A DNA stretch of 64,000 nt, from contig NW_025064892.1 of NCBI RefSeq assembly GCF_019112545.1, forward strand, positions 434,001 to 498,000, given 5' to 3'. The notes beneath the pieces were generated by a model. The model was not told where the DNA came from and did not search any database. It saw nothing but the letters and a program-made list of their open reading frames with translations. The translations under genes were made by a program, and so were the position numbers. Each line of letters starts with the position of its first letter. The first letter of the stretch is position 1. This document shows positions 49,319-60,934 of this stretch, piece by piece. Origin of the DNA: Guyanagaster necrorhizus. Its lineage: Eukaryota > Basidiomycota > Agaricomycetes > Agaricales > Physalacriaceae.

Positions 49319-50430
49319 GGCGGAAACTGAAAGGAAAAAATATCACAACTTTCCCACGCCCTGTGCCTCTTGTCTCCTCCCTGTCAGATTGTCATTTCTT
49401 GTCAAAGAATACTTGAACAATAAACGTGTCGTTCAATGAATATCGTCATAACTCTCCCATCAAAATGTTTCCAGGTCTAGGGGTCTGTCAGACAATGAGG
49501 ATGAATGCTGGAGATAGTTTCTGGAGAGAATTGCGGGAGTCGTTGGTGATACATTGAGGTGCTCTTTACGGTGTCGCACTGTTGACGGAAGTTCAGGACA
49601 ACCCCCCGGGATGAGGACCGGTTATGCTCCCTCATAACGACCTGGCCAAGCTCGATGATGTTGTCTAGCATGAGTTGTCAAAGACGTGAGCTACAGGACA
49701 CATAGCTCTGCCTAAACAGGCGGACTCGACCAAAAACTGCGCATTGTCCGATGCTCACTGGATCTCGCTGGCGCTCTGGAACGCTTTTCTCGTCTCAATG
49801 AGCAGTAAAAAGACAAGAGAAAAAGCACTGCTGCTTGCTCTCACCGCCCCCCAGTGCAGACGGTCACTACGTGAGTTCTGTCAAATGCTTATGATTGAAT
49901 CATAACAACAATATATGCAAGGTAGCTCACCAAAGCGCTCGCTTTGAGGGCTTCATCTGGCTCCTAGTTGCTCTAAGGCTTTGATGCACTTATAGCTGCC
50001 TCTCATGCACTCAGTACGTCGATTGATTTATATCTGCTTAGCCCACAGAATTTGATCAAAGCACCATGGATTGTCCAGATATCCCTTGTGAAATCCAAGG
50101 ATCACGATCATCCCGCTAGTTTCTCGACTTTTCTCTTTGGCAACTCAAAGCCTCAATGTAAAATTGCTGGTTCTCGGCCGATGAACAAGCTGAGGCAGGT
50201 TATCCTGGTACATCCTGACATTAGACGTCGCGAATTTCTTGGTTACGTAGCATAATGCCATTCACGATGTGGCTGTGTCGGTCGACCTTGTCTACGCTAT
50301 AACTGTGCTGGCAGTATGTTGATTAAGCCTCCACTACCTAGAGAGGGTTGGAATGATGCGGACAATGAAGAGGATTGGATAGTATAAACAGAATTGAATT
50401 TATTCTTGCCGCTGTTATCAACTCGTTGAT
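49319..50430. other. Intergenic, no recognised gene
   Basis: About 1.1 kb upstream of the DUF2433-RRM start. Short open frames on both strands (such as 49477-49671 minus and 50052-50255 plus) match nothing I recognise. Confidence 0.4.
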
Positions 50431-50585
50431 TGTTTTTCAGGAATCCTCCCTTAAACTCTTGTAGGAAGTGGTCGTTCAACCACTTTCTCAGCCTTACCGA
50501 GCTCTTTTTGGGCACTGTCAAAGTCAAACTCGACGTAGAGTTCTTTCAAGAAATTGGTGACGGGATCGGAATACTGGTACTTCTC
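50431..50585 (-). pseudogene. eIF3e fragment, inverted segment
   Basis: The minus strand encodes [20 protein letters not shown] and [14 protein letters not shown]; after a one-base shift it reads [16 protein letters not shown]. This is the PCI-proximal part of translation initiation factor eIF3 subunit e (Int6). It has no start, contains the frameshift, and lies in the opposite orientation to the directly adjoining C-terminal part. Confidence 0.7.
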
Positions 50586-50981
50586 GGAGTTTTTTTGATA
50601 ATGCGAGGTGTCTGATCACCGAGGCTTCAATCGAATTCACCAGAAGATTGATATCGCTGGGTCCGGTTGCGTTGGTGGCAGTCCTAAATGTGATGAATAC
50701 AGAGATCTTTCTGATCGGCTGAACCTTACACGCGCTGAGGGCGAAAAATGGATCGTCAACTTTATCCGTGAGACTCGAATGGGCGCGGATACTAAGATTG
50801 ATTTGGAGAAGGTTTGTTGTGCTTGGTTTAGATTAGATGCGGTGGACTAATCCGTCCGTCACAGAACGTCATCCAAATAAGTCGTCCGCCTCTCCCGATA
50901 TACCAGAGCATGATTGAGAAGACGAGAGGGCTTGCAATTCGGACGCAGGCGCTTGGCGCGGCGGTCGCGAGGACAGGATAG
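50586..50981 (+). pseudogene. eIF3e C-terminal fragment
   Basis: The plus strand continues the eIF3e sequence: [11 protein letters not shown], shifted [10 protein letters not shown], an intron-like gap, [36 protein letters not shown], a normal GT-AG intron, then NVIQISRPPLPIYQSMIEKT, RGLAIRTQALGAAVARTG and a TAG at 50979-50981. The C-terminus is well preserved, but there is no N-terminal half, at least one frameshift near 50625 and a damaged first intron border. Introns are kept, so it derives from a genomic copy rather than a cDNA. Confidence 0.75.
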
Positions 50982-52249
50982 CAGCCAGTTCCGCAAACTA
51001 AAGTTTCTACACATCATATCAGGGCGCTAGTTCTCACTATTTTCATGGTCCAAGAAGCGTCATTTCTTCTCTATCTCGTATTGTCCGTGCATCTGGTAAC
51101 GATTCGTCATATGTCACGATGTTTTGCGAAGTAGTTTTTGGGACGATGTAGGATCCAATGATCAGATTTAGATAAATGTTTGTAGACAACTGGTGAGTGA
51201 TGAACTTTGCCTGCGCGGGCTCGTGCTAACTTGTGCCATTGTCATTCTTTCGGACGCCTGGCTTCTCCATAACGTTATATTCTAACTGCGCAGGCGCAGG
51301 CGTTCCCTGCAAATCAAATGCCAAGACTCAAAACGATCGTGGCTACGTTCTTCTCGAGACAACGCTATCTTTACAATATTCTTAGGTTATCCGAAATTTT
51401 TTTCGGATGGTAGGGCTACTCACTGGCAGCCTGGAGTGGTGGACCTCCCCAAGCACGATTTAAGATCCCGAGACTTGGAGATCGTGGACGATTGTTCAAA
51501 GGTGAGGTTCAAAAAGTGTATTGGCATGCGAAGAATTATGTTTGCTGTATCGCAATATGTATCAGCTCTTCGCTCAAGGCAGGTCATTTATCTGGTAGTT
51601 CTTTAGTGGTATCTTTGCAGTGTCATTTCAATCGGGATTTTGGTTAAGAAATTACCGTTTACCACCACTGTAAATTACTATCCGTGTATCATTCCTCATA
51701 TTATATACTACTTAGGTACTGTCAGCAGCCGTCAATAAAGATATAAAATGAAGGCATAGCCAAAAAAGATCGCGAAGGCAACTGTTATCGATGTGGTTCA
51801 CCGTGTAGTGTGTCGACGCTACATCGATTGTCCGCCAAGACCAATATTTCCTCGACAGCCGAGCGAGGCGAGTCGACATGAGGCGAGATGCCGCATATGA
51901 ACTTGAAGCAAATTGCCATACTAGGTGGCAAACCTGCAGAACAAGAAACGCTGCCCTGGGTGGCGGTGACACGAAGCGATTTCTTGAATCAAATTATGAC
52001 AAGTACAGAAAAAAAGGGAGGGGAACTTATAAGGAGTGCCCTCAGTACTCAGTAATTATCGAGGGGTGCATTTTCCAGGCTGGAGCAATAGTAAGAGCAA
52101 GTTGCAAGGAATGCTGGCGTTGAATGCCAAATGGGGACCCGCAAGATAGAAACAATACCGCGATCACGTGGGTGAGCGCAGGTTGAAATCAAGCCATTCA
52201 GTCAGTGTTGTCATTGTTCTCCAGCTCCGTTTTCCACATATTAACTGAC
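50982..52249. other. Intergenic, no recognised gene
   Basis: About 1.27 kb. CACGTG occurs at 52165-52170. No coding sequence recognised. Confidence 0.4.
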
Positions 52250-53577
52250 ATGGCTGTCGTAATATTTATCGGAGCCCCCCCACCATCCTACGCGAGAAAG
52301 ACTACGCTTTTGCTGGCCTCCAAACGCGCGGCGCGACGTCGAATGGAGGCGCTGCAATATCGCGACAATCGCTCATCATCACCGGAGCAGGTGCCCACCA
52401 CTCCTCCCAACAACGGCAGCCTCACCTCTAATGACAACGGTGTGCTTCCTGTAGCTGGATCCTCACAGCAGCGGAAGGCAAAGGCGAGGCCCAGACCCCA
52501 ACCACAGAATACACCGTACGGCCATGGAACGGCCAGCCACTCCATAATAGAGTTGCAGACAGTGAATAACCATGACCATAATGTTACTGAAATGGATGCC
52601 TACCTCAGAGAGGACCTTCGCCATCACATCTTTATCGAATTCGAGACCTTGTCAAAATTCTACATCTTCCTGACGACTGGCGTGTCTCTTTCAAGTCCGA
52701 CGTCGATGCTGTCCAGAATGACCAGAATTTCAAAGACTTACTTCGGTATTACCTAGATCTATGTAATGAGGTCGGAACGAGTTATGACAAGGAGAGGCAC
52801 CTGTATTGTCCTCACACAGACGTATGCAATCGTGTCATTGACGTGGCTCAGATGCAACCCGGCACTAAGGTTTCGGATGACGATATCATAGAGTTTTTCC
52901 GTATGGACCCTTATCCTGTGCGGGGGTCAAATGACATGGTTCGCCCCGACATCGTGGGCATGCTGCGTACTATATTTAGGCTCGAGATCGTATCAAAAAG
53001 TTTGGCCAAGACAAAGGAAGGTGTTTGCAGCAGTATGTTCCTGGGTGGCCTCATGTCATTGAGGTGAAAGAGATGAAAGCCACGGATGATACGATCGACG
53101 AGGGTGCTGGTGAGATCAGACTATTGACCAAAGGTAATAGAAGCCTCCCCTTCTTGTGTAGAGGATGTACCAGAAGATGCAACAGGTTTCGGTTCGTCCC
53201 TTTTATCCTTGCGTTTTTTTTTTGTCGTCATAGGATCCTTGCCATCTGATATAAACAATCAGCACAGAAGACACAAGCTCAACGAAAAAAAGTATTACTT
53301 GTCGGCACCGACGAAAAAGGAAACCTTGAATTTGGCCAAGTCTTCCCAAGAGACCCATCAGTATGGCCAATATCATGTATCGAAGAGATAGCAAAGGGAA
53401 TATCTGCGGAGTCCTCAATGACTTTGATCTCCCGTGGTTACTTCCTATCAAGGAAGCCACATCCCTTTGTCGCACGGGTACGCCGCCTTACATGGCATTC
53501 GACCTTCTCAGGGAACGAAATGGTGGCCCACACCTTTATCACCGTGATTGGAGGTGTTATTCTATGTCATGATGTTA
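52250..53577 (+). pseudogene. FunK1-type fungal protein kinase, decayed
   Basis: FunK1 kinases are an expanded family in mushroom-forming fungi. The first frame has MDAYLREDLRHHIFI, then a frameshift near 52650 to ILHLPDDWRVSFKSDVDAV, DLLRYYLDLCNEVG, HLYCPHTDVCNRVIDVAQM, and another shift to LQQYVPGWPHVIEVKEMKA. The glycine loop, Lys and HRD regions are missing. The C-lobe resumes at NIMYRRDSKGNICGVLNDFD, the family's DFD version of DFG, and TGTPPYMAFDLLRERNGGPH. It is broken again at HLYHRD, where LEVLFYVM follows only after a one-base shift. It cannot encode a working kinase. Confidence 0.82.
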
Positions 53578-53796
53578 TGCTGTCACCACTCTATCACTGA
53601 AAAACCTCAGCCCGGTGGCACATCTCAACTGAAGTGTTGCAGGGTGTCATCTATGGAGAGGGGTAAGCATGAGTTTGGTGTTTGACAGATCTCAGTGTGT
53701 TGTGTTTTTCATCATTGTCAGTGTTTCTTATGTCTTCACAGATAGTTTATGTAACCTTTTACATGCTATATGCACATTATTTTTTTCAATACTAAG

Positions 53797-54038
53797 TGTT
53801 GGAAATCCTTGGTGTTGCGCAGGGTAGACTCCAGGCTGGTAAGGCCAGATGGTATGAACTTGTTATTCTACAGCTCCTACAGAGCTTGTATTTATACTCT
53901 CCAGGATTATATCTAGAATTTACTACAACTTTCTCTCGAGCTTACTCATCAACTCTCGGCATGATGCCGGATTGCCCTTTCCAGAACTTTCCAGCAAAAT
54001 CCCAACACCCTTTAAATAAAATGCCAATATTGCCAACA
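53797..54038. mobile_element. Possible solo LTR
   Basis: A 242-bp stretch begins TGTTGG and ends CCAACA (perfect 6-bp inverted termini in the TG...CA form). It contains a TATA-like TTTAAATAAAA near its end, as LTR promoters do. Flanking 5-mers (CTAAG and CTCAT) do not match, so no target-site duplication supports it, and no internal retroelement region is present. Confidence 0.3.
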
Positions 54039-54900
54039 CTCATTTCTCATTCCTAGAAACCTTCCCCATAGCCTAAGTTCTTGTTTCTTTCAGTCTCACA
54101 CAAGCAAAGAGCTAGACCTAGTATTAGAGTTAGATTCTGAGCTCACGCTGGGTGTCAATCACTAGTGGACTGTCAGAATTTGCACCTTTGCGTGACCATG
54201 CAACGCATGTTGAACGCGTGCTACCTGACTTTTCCCGCCTATATTACCCATATTGTACACCACTGCCTACGGACTCTTTCATTTACCCGAGCTCCTATAC
54301 TTCACACCGACAGTATACATACCACGTAGTTACTTCCGCATCCTCAGTCGTTTCACCCATACTGTGCCGACTGAGGTATATTCATTAACTCATATACCTA
54401 TATACATTTTACTTATCCCAATAGTACTTACAGTGTTGTTCTCTTACTTTAGGTAACAACCATGGACAAAGAATCTAGATTCTACAAGTTATGATGACGG
54501 AACCATGTATTCTCCCGTAGAACAGGGATAAATGAACTTTATCTGATATGCATAGTAGCTGTCACTGTGGTATCCGCACTGCGTTTCTTTTCTGGGGGTG
54601 ATAGCCGTTAAGTCCAGGCGAAAGCAAAGGGCAAGAGCAAAACATGTATTGATAAAGACGCAGGAATGAACCTCTCAAATTTTGTGGTAGAGATTCCCCC
54701 ATATATTAGTTCCATTTGTGATATTTCAAGGAGATGGTGTAAACTAAGAGTATTATACAAGAGTGAATGAGAGCGTGCATTGTACAAAAATGATATGTAG
54801 CGTCTAGATATGCAAATGAGCAGTTACAACAGGGGTTATATGCGACAAGGTATGACGACAACAAATACGCAGAATGAATAAACAGAAACAAGGTAGACCG
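54039..54900. other. Intergenic, AT-rich, 3' of MED13
   Basis: About 860 bases, with CT-rich and AT-rich stretches. It may include the rest of a retroelement remnant (to about 54156) and the MED13 3' UTR. No gene recognised. Confidence 0.4.
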
Positions 54901-57900
54901 TTATTCAGGCGCGTCCGTAGAGCCGCCGGACATAACCGCTGTCCTCATCGCCTCCACGGCACCCAAATGAAAAGGCAGAATCGGGTTAGCACCTTTCATG
55001 CGCCATTTCAACGAAGAAAGAACTGAAAGTGCATAGTACGAATGGGTGATATCGCGGAGCAGCTGGTTGTAGTCTGACGCAGGGTACGAACACCCCACTG
55101 ATCGAATCATGTGCAATAAATGGATATGCAGCATAGTCGTAGTAGCGACAGTCGTAGAAGAAGGTACTCGAATAAGTGTTGCGCTCGCATGCGGGATAAG
55201 AGGCAGTACATGGGGAAGATTGCTGTGGTCGTGTTCGATAGAAGGGCTCTGAGGGTGAGTGTCTTCTCCACCATGCCACGACGAAGGGTCTGGGATATAT
55301 CCAAGACCCAAACCCATATCGCCAAGCGTCGGAGGAACGGAGACGGGAAGTGGGGACTGTTGGAATAGGGCGTACGTGCTAAATGAAATGTCAACGAAGA
55401 CGGGGTGCGAATTGTTCTTGGAGGGTTTTGATGATGACACAGAGGCAGAACGACCGACACTCTTTAATGAAGGAGACGCAGACTTGGTTGCATCAAGTTC
55501 GGGGCGCGAAGTGAACATCCAAGGCGTCGAAGGCTCTACAGCCACAACAGACACGTGAACGGGGCCCATTTCCGTATCACTTTCAAGATGCCTTGTCCAT
55601 GCTAAACGAACGGATGTCAGTCAAATTCTTAAAAAACCAGTAGGTGTTTACCATCTAATTCGCCCTCCCCCATGGAACCTAGTTTAGCGATAACAATTCT
55701 CCACTCTATATTCGCCTTCTTGGCGAAACGCGCAGTGAAGTCCCACACTTTGTGGACCAAAAACGTCATCTCATCAACTTCACCTTCGTTAGCTTCACCG
55801 CCTCCCTTGCTCGTCAGCCATACTCCAAGGTTATGACCATCGCCTCTTTGATCATTGCATGAAGCAAAAATCCATTTTCCGCATTCGCTTACCCCATATC
55901 CCACATGCAAAAAGGTGCCTTTGTCCATGACACCTAAGATCATCGCAGTAGCGTCTGCCTTGGGACCACTATACACTACCTTGGATTCCTCAGGAGTCCT
56001 TGCGAGAACAAATGCGGGGTCCTCCAGAAATTTCGTCACCTCTCCTGCTTGAGATAGCTTCCTCGACATTGATCGGACGACAGGAACTAGTATGCGGTCA
56101 TATATGGAACCGCACAGGTCCTCAAAATGGGAGTTTGACTCGAAGTAAAGAATTTGTTCCGGGACAAAGTGGAAGAGCATTTGGGGATGGGAAGCAGAAG
56201 CCTTGCGCACGACGGAGAAGAGTTGTCGCATGGTAGGAGAGAGTAACGTCATCGTAGTTATTGAAGTAACAATAAAGACAACGATACTTTCCCTTGGAGG
56301 TGGAGTGGATGATCCAGCGATAAATGAATCTGAATGGGAGGTTGAGAGAATGGAAAATATTATGTGAACTCACGTACCTAAAGTCTTCCGCAGGGACAGA
56401 TCATAGCGGATTGGCACGACACCGTTCATGTCCTGTTCACAAAACTGGCTTTGGCCTAACGAAACCTTGCCAAAGTGTTTTCCCTGACAAGAAAACAATG
56501 AGCTTTTGGGCCGCGAATATGCTTATCACAATTTACCTCATAGACGGTCCTGAGGTTGATCAGCCACTCACTGACCTTATCCGACATCTGTTCTTGAAGA
56601 CTGTCAAATACAACGAATGCTTGAATGTCTTTTTTTCCGCCTCTGGGCCCCAAGCCTAGCTTATCCCAAAATCGTAAAGCAGGTGGTGATATCTGTATCA
56701 CAGCATCCCCTTTCCCCACTAGCAACATAGGCGCTTCCAATTTCTCGAGTCTCGACTCCGCACCTTTGGTTGATCCCACTGGCCATAATGAGCTTCCAAC
56801 ACGATGCAACAGTGCAAACAACTTACCTAAACCGAACAACTGTTCCAGACGCAACGGAGCGTCGATACCCTGAACAGCTGAGAATAAACGACTAACAACC
56901 TGGACATCTTTTTCCCAAAGAATACTGCCGATGCATGCAGGATTCCCCCTCGCATTCACCCCATCCCATACTGCTGCCCAAACAGAGTTTTCCACAATCT
57001 CTTTCCCTAAGCTCTCGGCAGCGGCCTGCAATGACTTTCCTTTCCCAACCCTACCAGGGGATACAGGAGTCGGAACAGACGACACACCCGTACCTACGCC
57101 GCTGCTGCCGCCAACAACACCTGACCTCAAGGGAGCACTAAGTGGAAGCAAGACCTCGTGCCGAAAATGGATGGGAAGCAGGGACGGTCCCATCGGTATC
57201 CACGCAGGCAGCGGAGTACAAGGCCTCTCTCCCTCTGTATCATCCACGCTCTCTTCTTCTCCGCCGCTCTCCATATCTTCATCGCTGTCATCCGCCCCAT
57301 CCGAATCCTCCTCCGGTTCCGGATTCCCCTCACGCCACTCTGCTTCCCAGTCATCCTTCTCAGGCTCACTGGTACTCTTCGCTCCCCTCAAAGCTAGCCT
57401 TTTCACCACACCCAGACGCGGATCCGTCACTTTCTCATACCGTTTCCGCCATCCTTCCGCTCGGCCCGGAGCTGAAGAAAATTTACCCATGTTATACTTC
57501 CCGTCCGTCGCACGATAACTGTCTGCAAACGGGATCGCATCCCATAGACCACCGGCAGTATCGACCTTCATTTGTACCTTTATATCGTCGACGCGAAAGT
57601 TCAACACAGATTCTGCTGGCGGTGATGGTAAACCGATCCCGACATCTGGTGTTGCTTCGATCTCCCAATGTGGCTCCTCTAATGGGGCGGCCGGAGTCAA
57701 ACCCGTCACGGCAGGCATGGGAGGTGGTGGCTTATCGTCAAAAAAACTGAAATCGTCCTCCGTGAAATCAGCTTCGAAGTCCATCATACCTATGCTCATG
57801 CCTCTGTCTCCACCATTGCCGACGTTGACAGTGTCGCCCAAGCCACTCATCCAATCCTCCATCCAGCTTGAGTTGAATGGTTCATAGGAAGGTTGAGAAG

Positions 57901-59360
57901 GAACTGGATTCGGTTGCGGATCGACATCCATAGGTACGGCAACGGGAGCTACTGGCGAAACATGATCCGAAGGTGGGGGAACCATTAAATTAGTTTGAGG
58001 GGGAGAAGGATAGAAATCAAGTATCTGGTGTTGTTGTTGTACCTGCTGCTGCTGAATTTGCTGCTGCTGTATCTGTTGCTGTTGCAATAATTGAACTTGC
58101 TGTTGCACAAATAGATGCGGGACCTGAGTCGACGAAGGCTGCGCTACGCTCGTGCCCACACCCTCTCTCTCTCGCTTGAGCCGTTCTCGTTCTCGTTCTC
58201 GTTCTTTTGCAACTGCGTCAACATAGCCACCGACTTCCTTGGCTACTCGGGTAATATCTCGGCTCTTGGAGATGGTAAGCGTCCGAAACGCGCTTACGGA
58301 CGTGGGACTGGACACTGATAAGAAGGGCACAGATGGGGTTGACTGTGGGGAGGACTGTAAGGTAGCTGGTAAGGCCGGGATGTGGGGTAGAGATGGGATA
58401 TTGGGGGACAGTGATCGGACACAGAGTGACGTCGGATAGATAATCATGACACCCTTATCTTCACCCTGCCTATTTTCGACATTGACCCAGGCAATGATGT
58501 AGGAATCAGGATCCCAAGATGACACGCCGAGACCCTCAAAACATTCTTTGAACTGTTTCGACAGAGCAGAGCATGGTCCTTTATAAGATGCAAGAAAATA
58601 AGCTGGAGTAGCATAGGGCAGCAGCAAGATAGGTGATCCTTGCGTCAAAGACGACGTGACAGGAAGAAAGGATGTTGGCATGACAAGAGGGTGTATCAAT
58701 AGTCGGGATGACGTTAAGTGGACTTGAAGGTGGCAATACGCGAAAGGCCTCAGAGACTATTAGATAAAGAAAGGCAGGCCGTGTGAGAAACTTACCTCAT
58801 AATGGCCCATGGCGCACTCCATTCGTTTGAAGTCGTGGAATGAGTTATCAGAAAGCCTGAATTGAGACGACCAAGAACGGAGGCATCGTGCGAGATATCA
58901 TCAAGAAGTCGGATTCGAACGGAATTTAAGAAATGAGATATGACAGTCCTCAGAGCCTTTACCGGGAACGTAGGAAAGACGATATCCTGGGGAGAAAACG
59001 AAGATGATTCTACGACTGAGAAGGATGAGTATATGTCCTCTTTACGACAGCAAAGAATTCACCATTTAGGCCGTTGAAGTCGAGGTCATTAAATGTGTCC
59101 AGCTGAATTCCCCTTATAATTCGAAAGAGATATATGTAGGAAGTGGCGGCAACATGAATGCTTGAAAGCAAAGAATTCAGCAAGGAGGACCCCGTATGTC
59201 GTACTGCAATGCGTCGTCGAAAGGCGTCAATGGTTGCTGGAGACGACGATGACGCTACCAGGTAGGCTACGTTGGATATCTCCTCGTTCGTTGTCGCAAC
59301 ATTGAGAGACATTGAGAGGGCAAACCGGCAATACGCGAACCACATTTCCTGCAGTTCCAT
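54901..59360 (-). CDS. MED13: Mediator subunit Med13 (Srb9)
   Basis: Largest subunit of the Mediator CDK8 kinase module, which reversibly represses Pol II through core Mediator. The start MELQEMWFAYCRFALSMSL is chosen at the ATG 59358-59360. The N-terminal part includes GRLNSGFLITHSTTSNEWSA, HLQVHLTSSRLLIHPLVMPT and LLPYATPAYFLASYKGPCSA. The middle is Pro/Gln-rich with a QQQQI/QQQQV array near 58030-58105, then an acidic FTEDDFSFFDDKPPPP. The MED13 C-terminal domain has FHFVPEQILYFESN, SECGKWIFASCNDQRGD, VHKVWDFTARFAKKANIEWR, VSVVAVEPSTPWMF, LGYIPDPSSWHG and NQLLRDITHSYYALSVLSSL, ending STDAPE (TAA 54901-54903). About 1,350 residues. Identity rests on overall order and these family motifs. 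Confidence 0.88.
58027..58107 (-). repeat. Gln-rich repeat array in MED13
   Basis: CAG/CAA-rich stretch coding for four or five Gln plus Ile/Val/Leu units; potentially length-variable. Confidence 0.75.
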
Positions 59361-60271
59361 TTTTGGCAAGATATTTCAAATTAAGAAAGTCCGAGGCGAA
59401 GTCCGGCCGAAGGACTCGGACTACGTGTGCGACTGTGCAGGAACTAATTGGCAAGCAGATCTAAACAAACATAATGTTCGCTTTACAAGACGTTATCTTC
59501 CACTTGGCCGGTATGAACAAGTTCTCCAATGGCCATACATTTGCAAGAATGCCTATCGCATAAAACATATAGAATCCCGGACCGTAACTAGTACGAAATG
59601 CGTGTTATCCAGAAACTGCTGTAACGTGTTCCACCCGAGAGGAGAGGTGGAATGGACGCAGCATCTTTGCACCAAAATCTAAGTCACCAGACCACATTGA
59701 CACCGGGATTCGTCCATCGGAAAAGTGTCGCATCTGGGATCATCTTCATCACGAGCGCTTCAACACTTGTTATTCTGGCCAAACACAAATACAGTTGGAT
59801 ACTCACGTTGTAGCGCTCGCCATATGTAGTTGTGTACTTCCTCCAGAGTGTACTCGCCAAGATGTACCTCTTGAAGGACGAGATAGTCATATCCAGCCAT
59901 TGATTGTGAAGCTCTGCAACCTCAGTCATAAACCGAACATTGTCCAACCTCATAAACCCTGAGTACATAACAACTTATCGGAGGGGTATAGTGGTCCCGT
60001 TTTGCTACCGGGCCAAGGAATACGAGGCACCAGTTGGCATGGCGCTTGCGGGACGGCTGCCTGCACCCTCTATTGTGCCTTCCGAAGTTGATCTTGTATA
60101 CCTGGAGACGACAGCAAACTGTGAGCCGTGTCGACGTAACTGTGTACGCGTCGTCGCGCTATTCTCATTATACTCCTCATTGTCAGGATTCAGGACTACA
60201 TCGGAATCAATAGATGAGGATAAGACCCTTCTGAGGCAAAAAATAGGTTAGCTGAAGCGAGGCAACGATAT
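59361..60271. other. Intergenic, MED13 promoter side
   Basis: About 0.9 kb. A 94-codon minus-strand frame at 59684-59968 has no recognised domain. Nothing else seen. Confidence 0.4.
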
Positions 60272-60765
60272 TCACGATGCCGCACCTTCATGAACCTTCC
60301 TTTTTTGCAAAGTCTCTCGTCTTCGGCACACTCTATCTTGGATAGCAGTCCAAGAGTGGAGGTGTGCACAGGATTGGACGTAGTTATACGTAGCAGTGCC
60401 AGTATTCTCTACAAAGATATCCAATTGGTCCAGTTCATACCCAACCACTTTAGTAAATGCAAGGACGACGTTGAAATTGATAGGTCTGCCTTGGAGTAAC
60501 TGATGTGGTTCTAGATCTCTGTAAAGGCAAACATTGGTTGGGCTCATAAATCTGGTAATCGAACGTATGTACATGCCAGAGTCCGATTCCCTCTCACTTC
60601 ATCTCTTGGAGTTAACACCAATCCTACAGGATTCATCCTAGCAAAATGTTTTGCAGTTTCGAATCCCAGACCAGCGCTGGTGCCAATACCTTGGCAATAC
60701 GGAAGAGATGAAAACGACAGCGACAATTATAATGAATAAGCCAAACTCACTCCTTCTGTCCAAAA
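60272..60765 (-). pseudogene. Short-chain dehydrogenase relic
   Basis: The minus strand encodes GTSAGLGFETAKHFARMNP, a Rossmann GxxxGxG segment of retinol-dehydrogenase-type SDRs, and later ELDQLDIFVENTGTATYNYV, the NAG-motif strand with NTG. No start codon, YxxxK exon or C-terminal half can be joined, so it appears truncated. Confidence 0.5.
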
Positions 60766-60934
60766 TTGCACCCCTCTCGCAATCAGGACAAATTACTCCT
60801 TCCACCATGATTTTCTTACGTAACACATGCAGTTTAAATACTCCTGCAGTCTCTCGGTCTCTTACACATCATGTATCGTATCGACGCCAGGGAGGTTTTC
60901 CAGTATCACTGTATACGCGCTCAGGGTAACGCGC

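Noticed and set aside
49016..49330. Plus-strand frame across the DUF2433 gene start
   Set aside because: Antisense shadow of a well-supported coding exon.
50390..50465. Plus-strand reading NRIEFILAAVINSLIVFQESS as part of eIF3e
   Set aside because: On checking, it does not match the order of eIF3e; the minus-strand reading of the same bases ([12 protein letters not shown]) does.
53797..54156. Longer retroelement extending to about 54156
   Set aside because: A TGTCA end is present, but there are no matching flanks, no primer-binding site I could match and no internal coding region.
56931..57518. 195-codon plus-strand frame within MED13
   Set aside because: Antisense to a Pro/Ser/Glu-rich MED13 exon; the composition explains it, with no recognisable domain.
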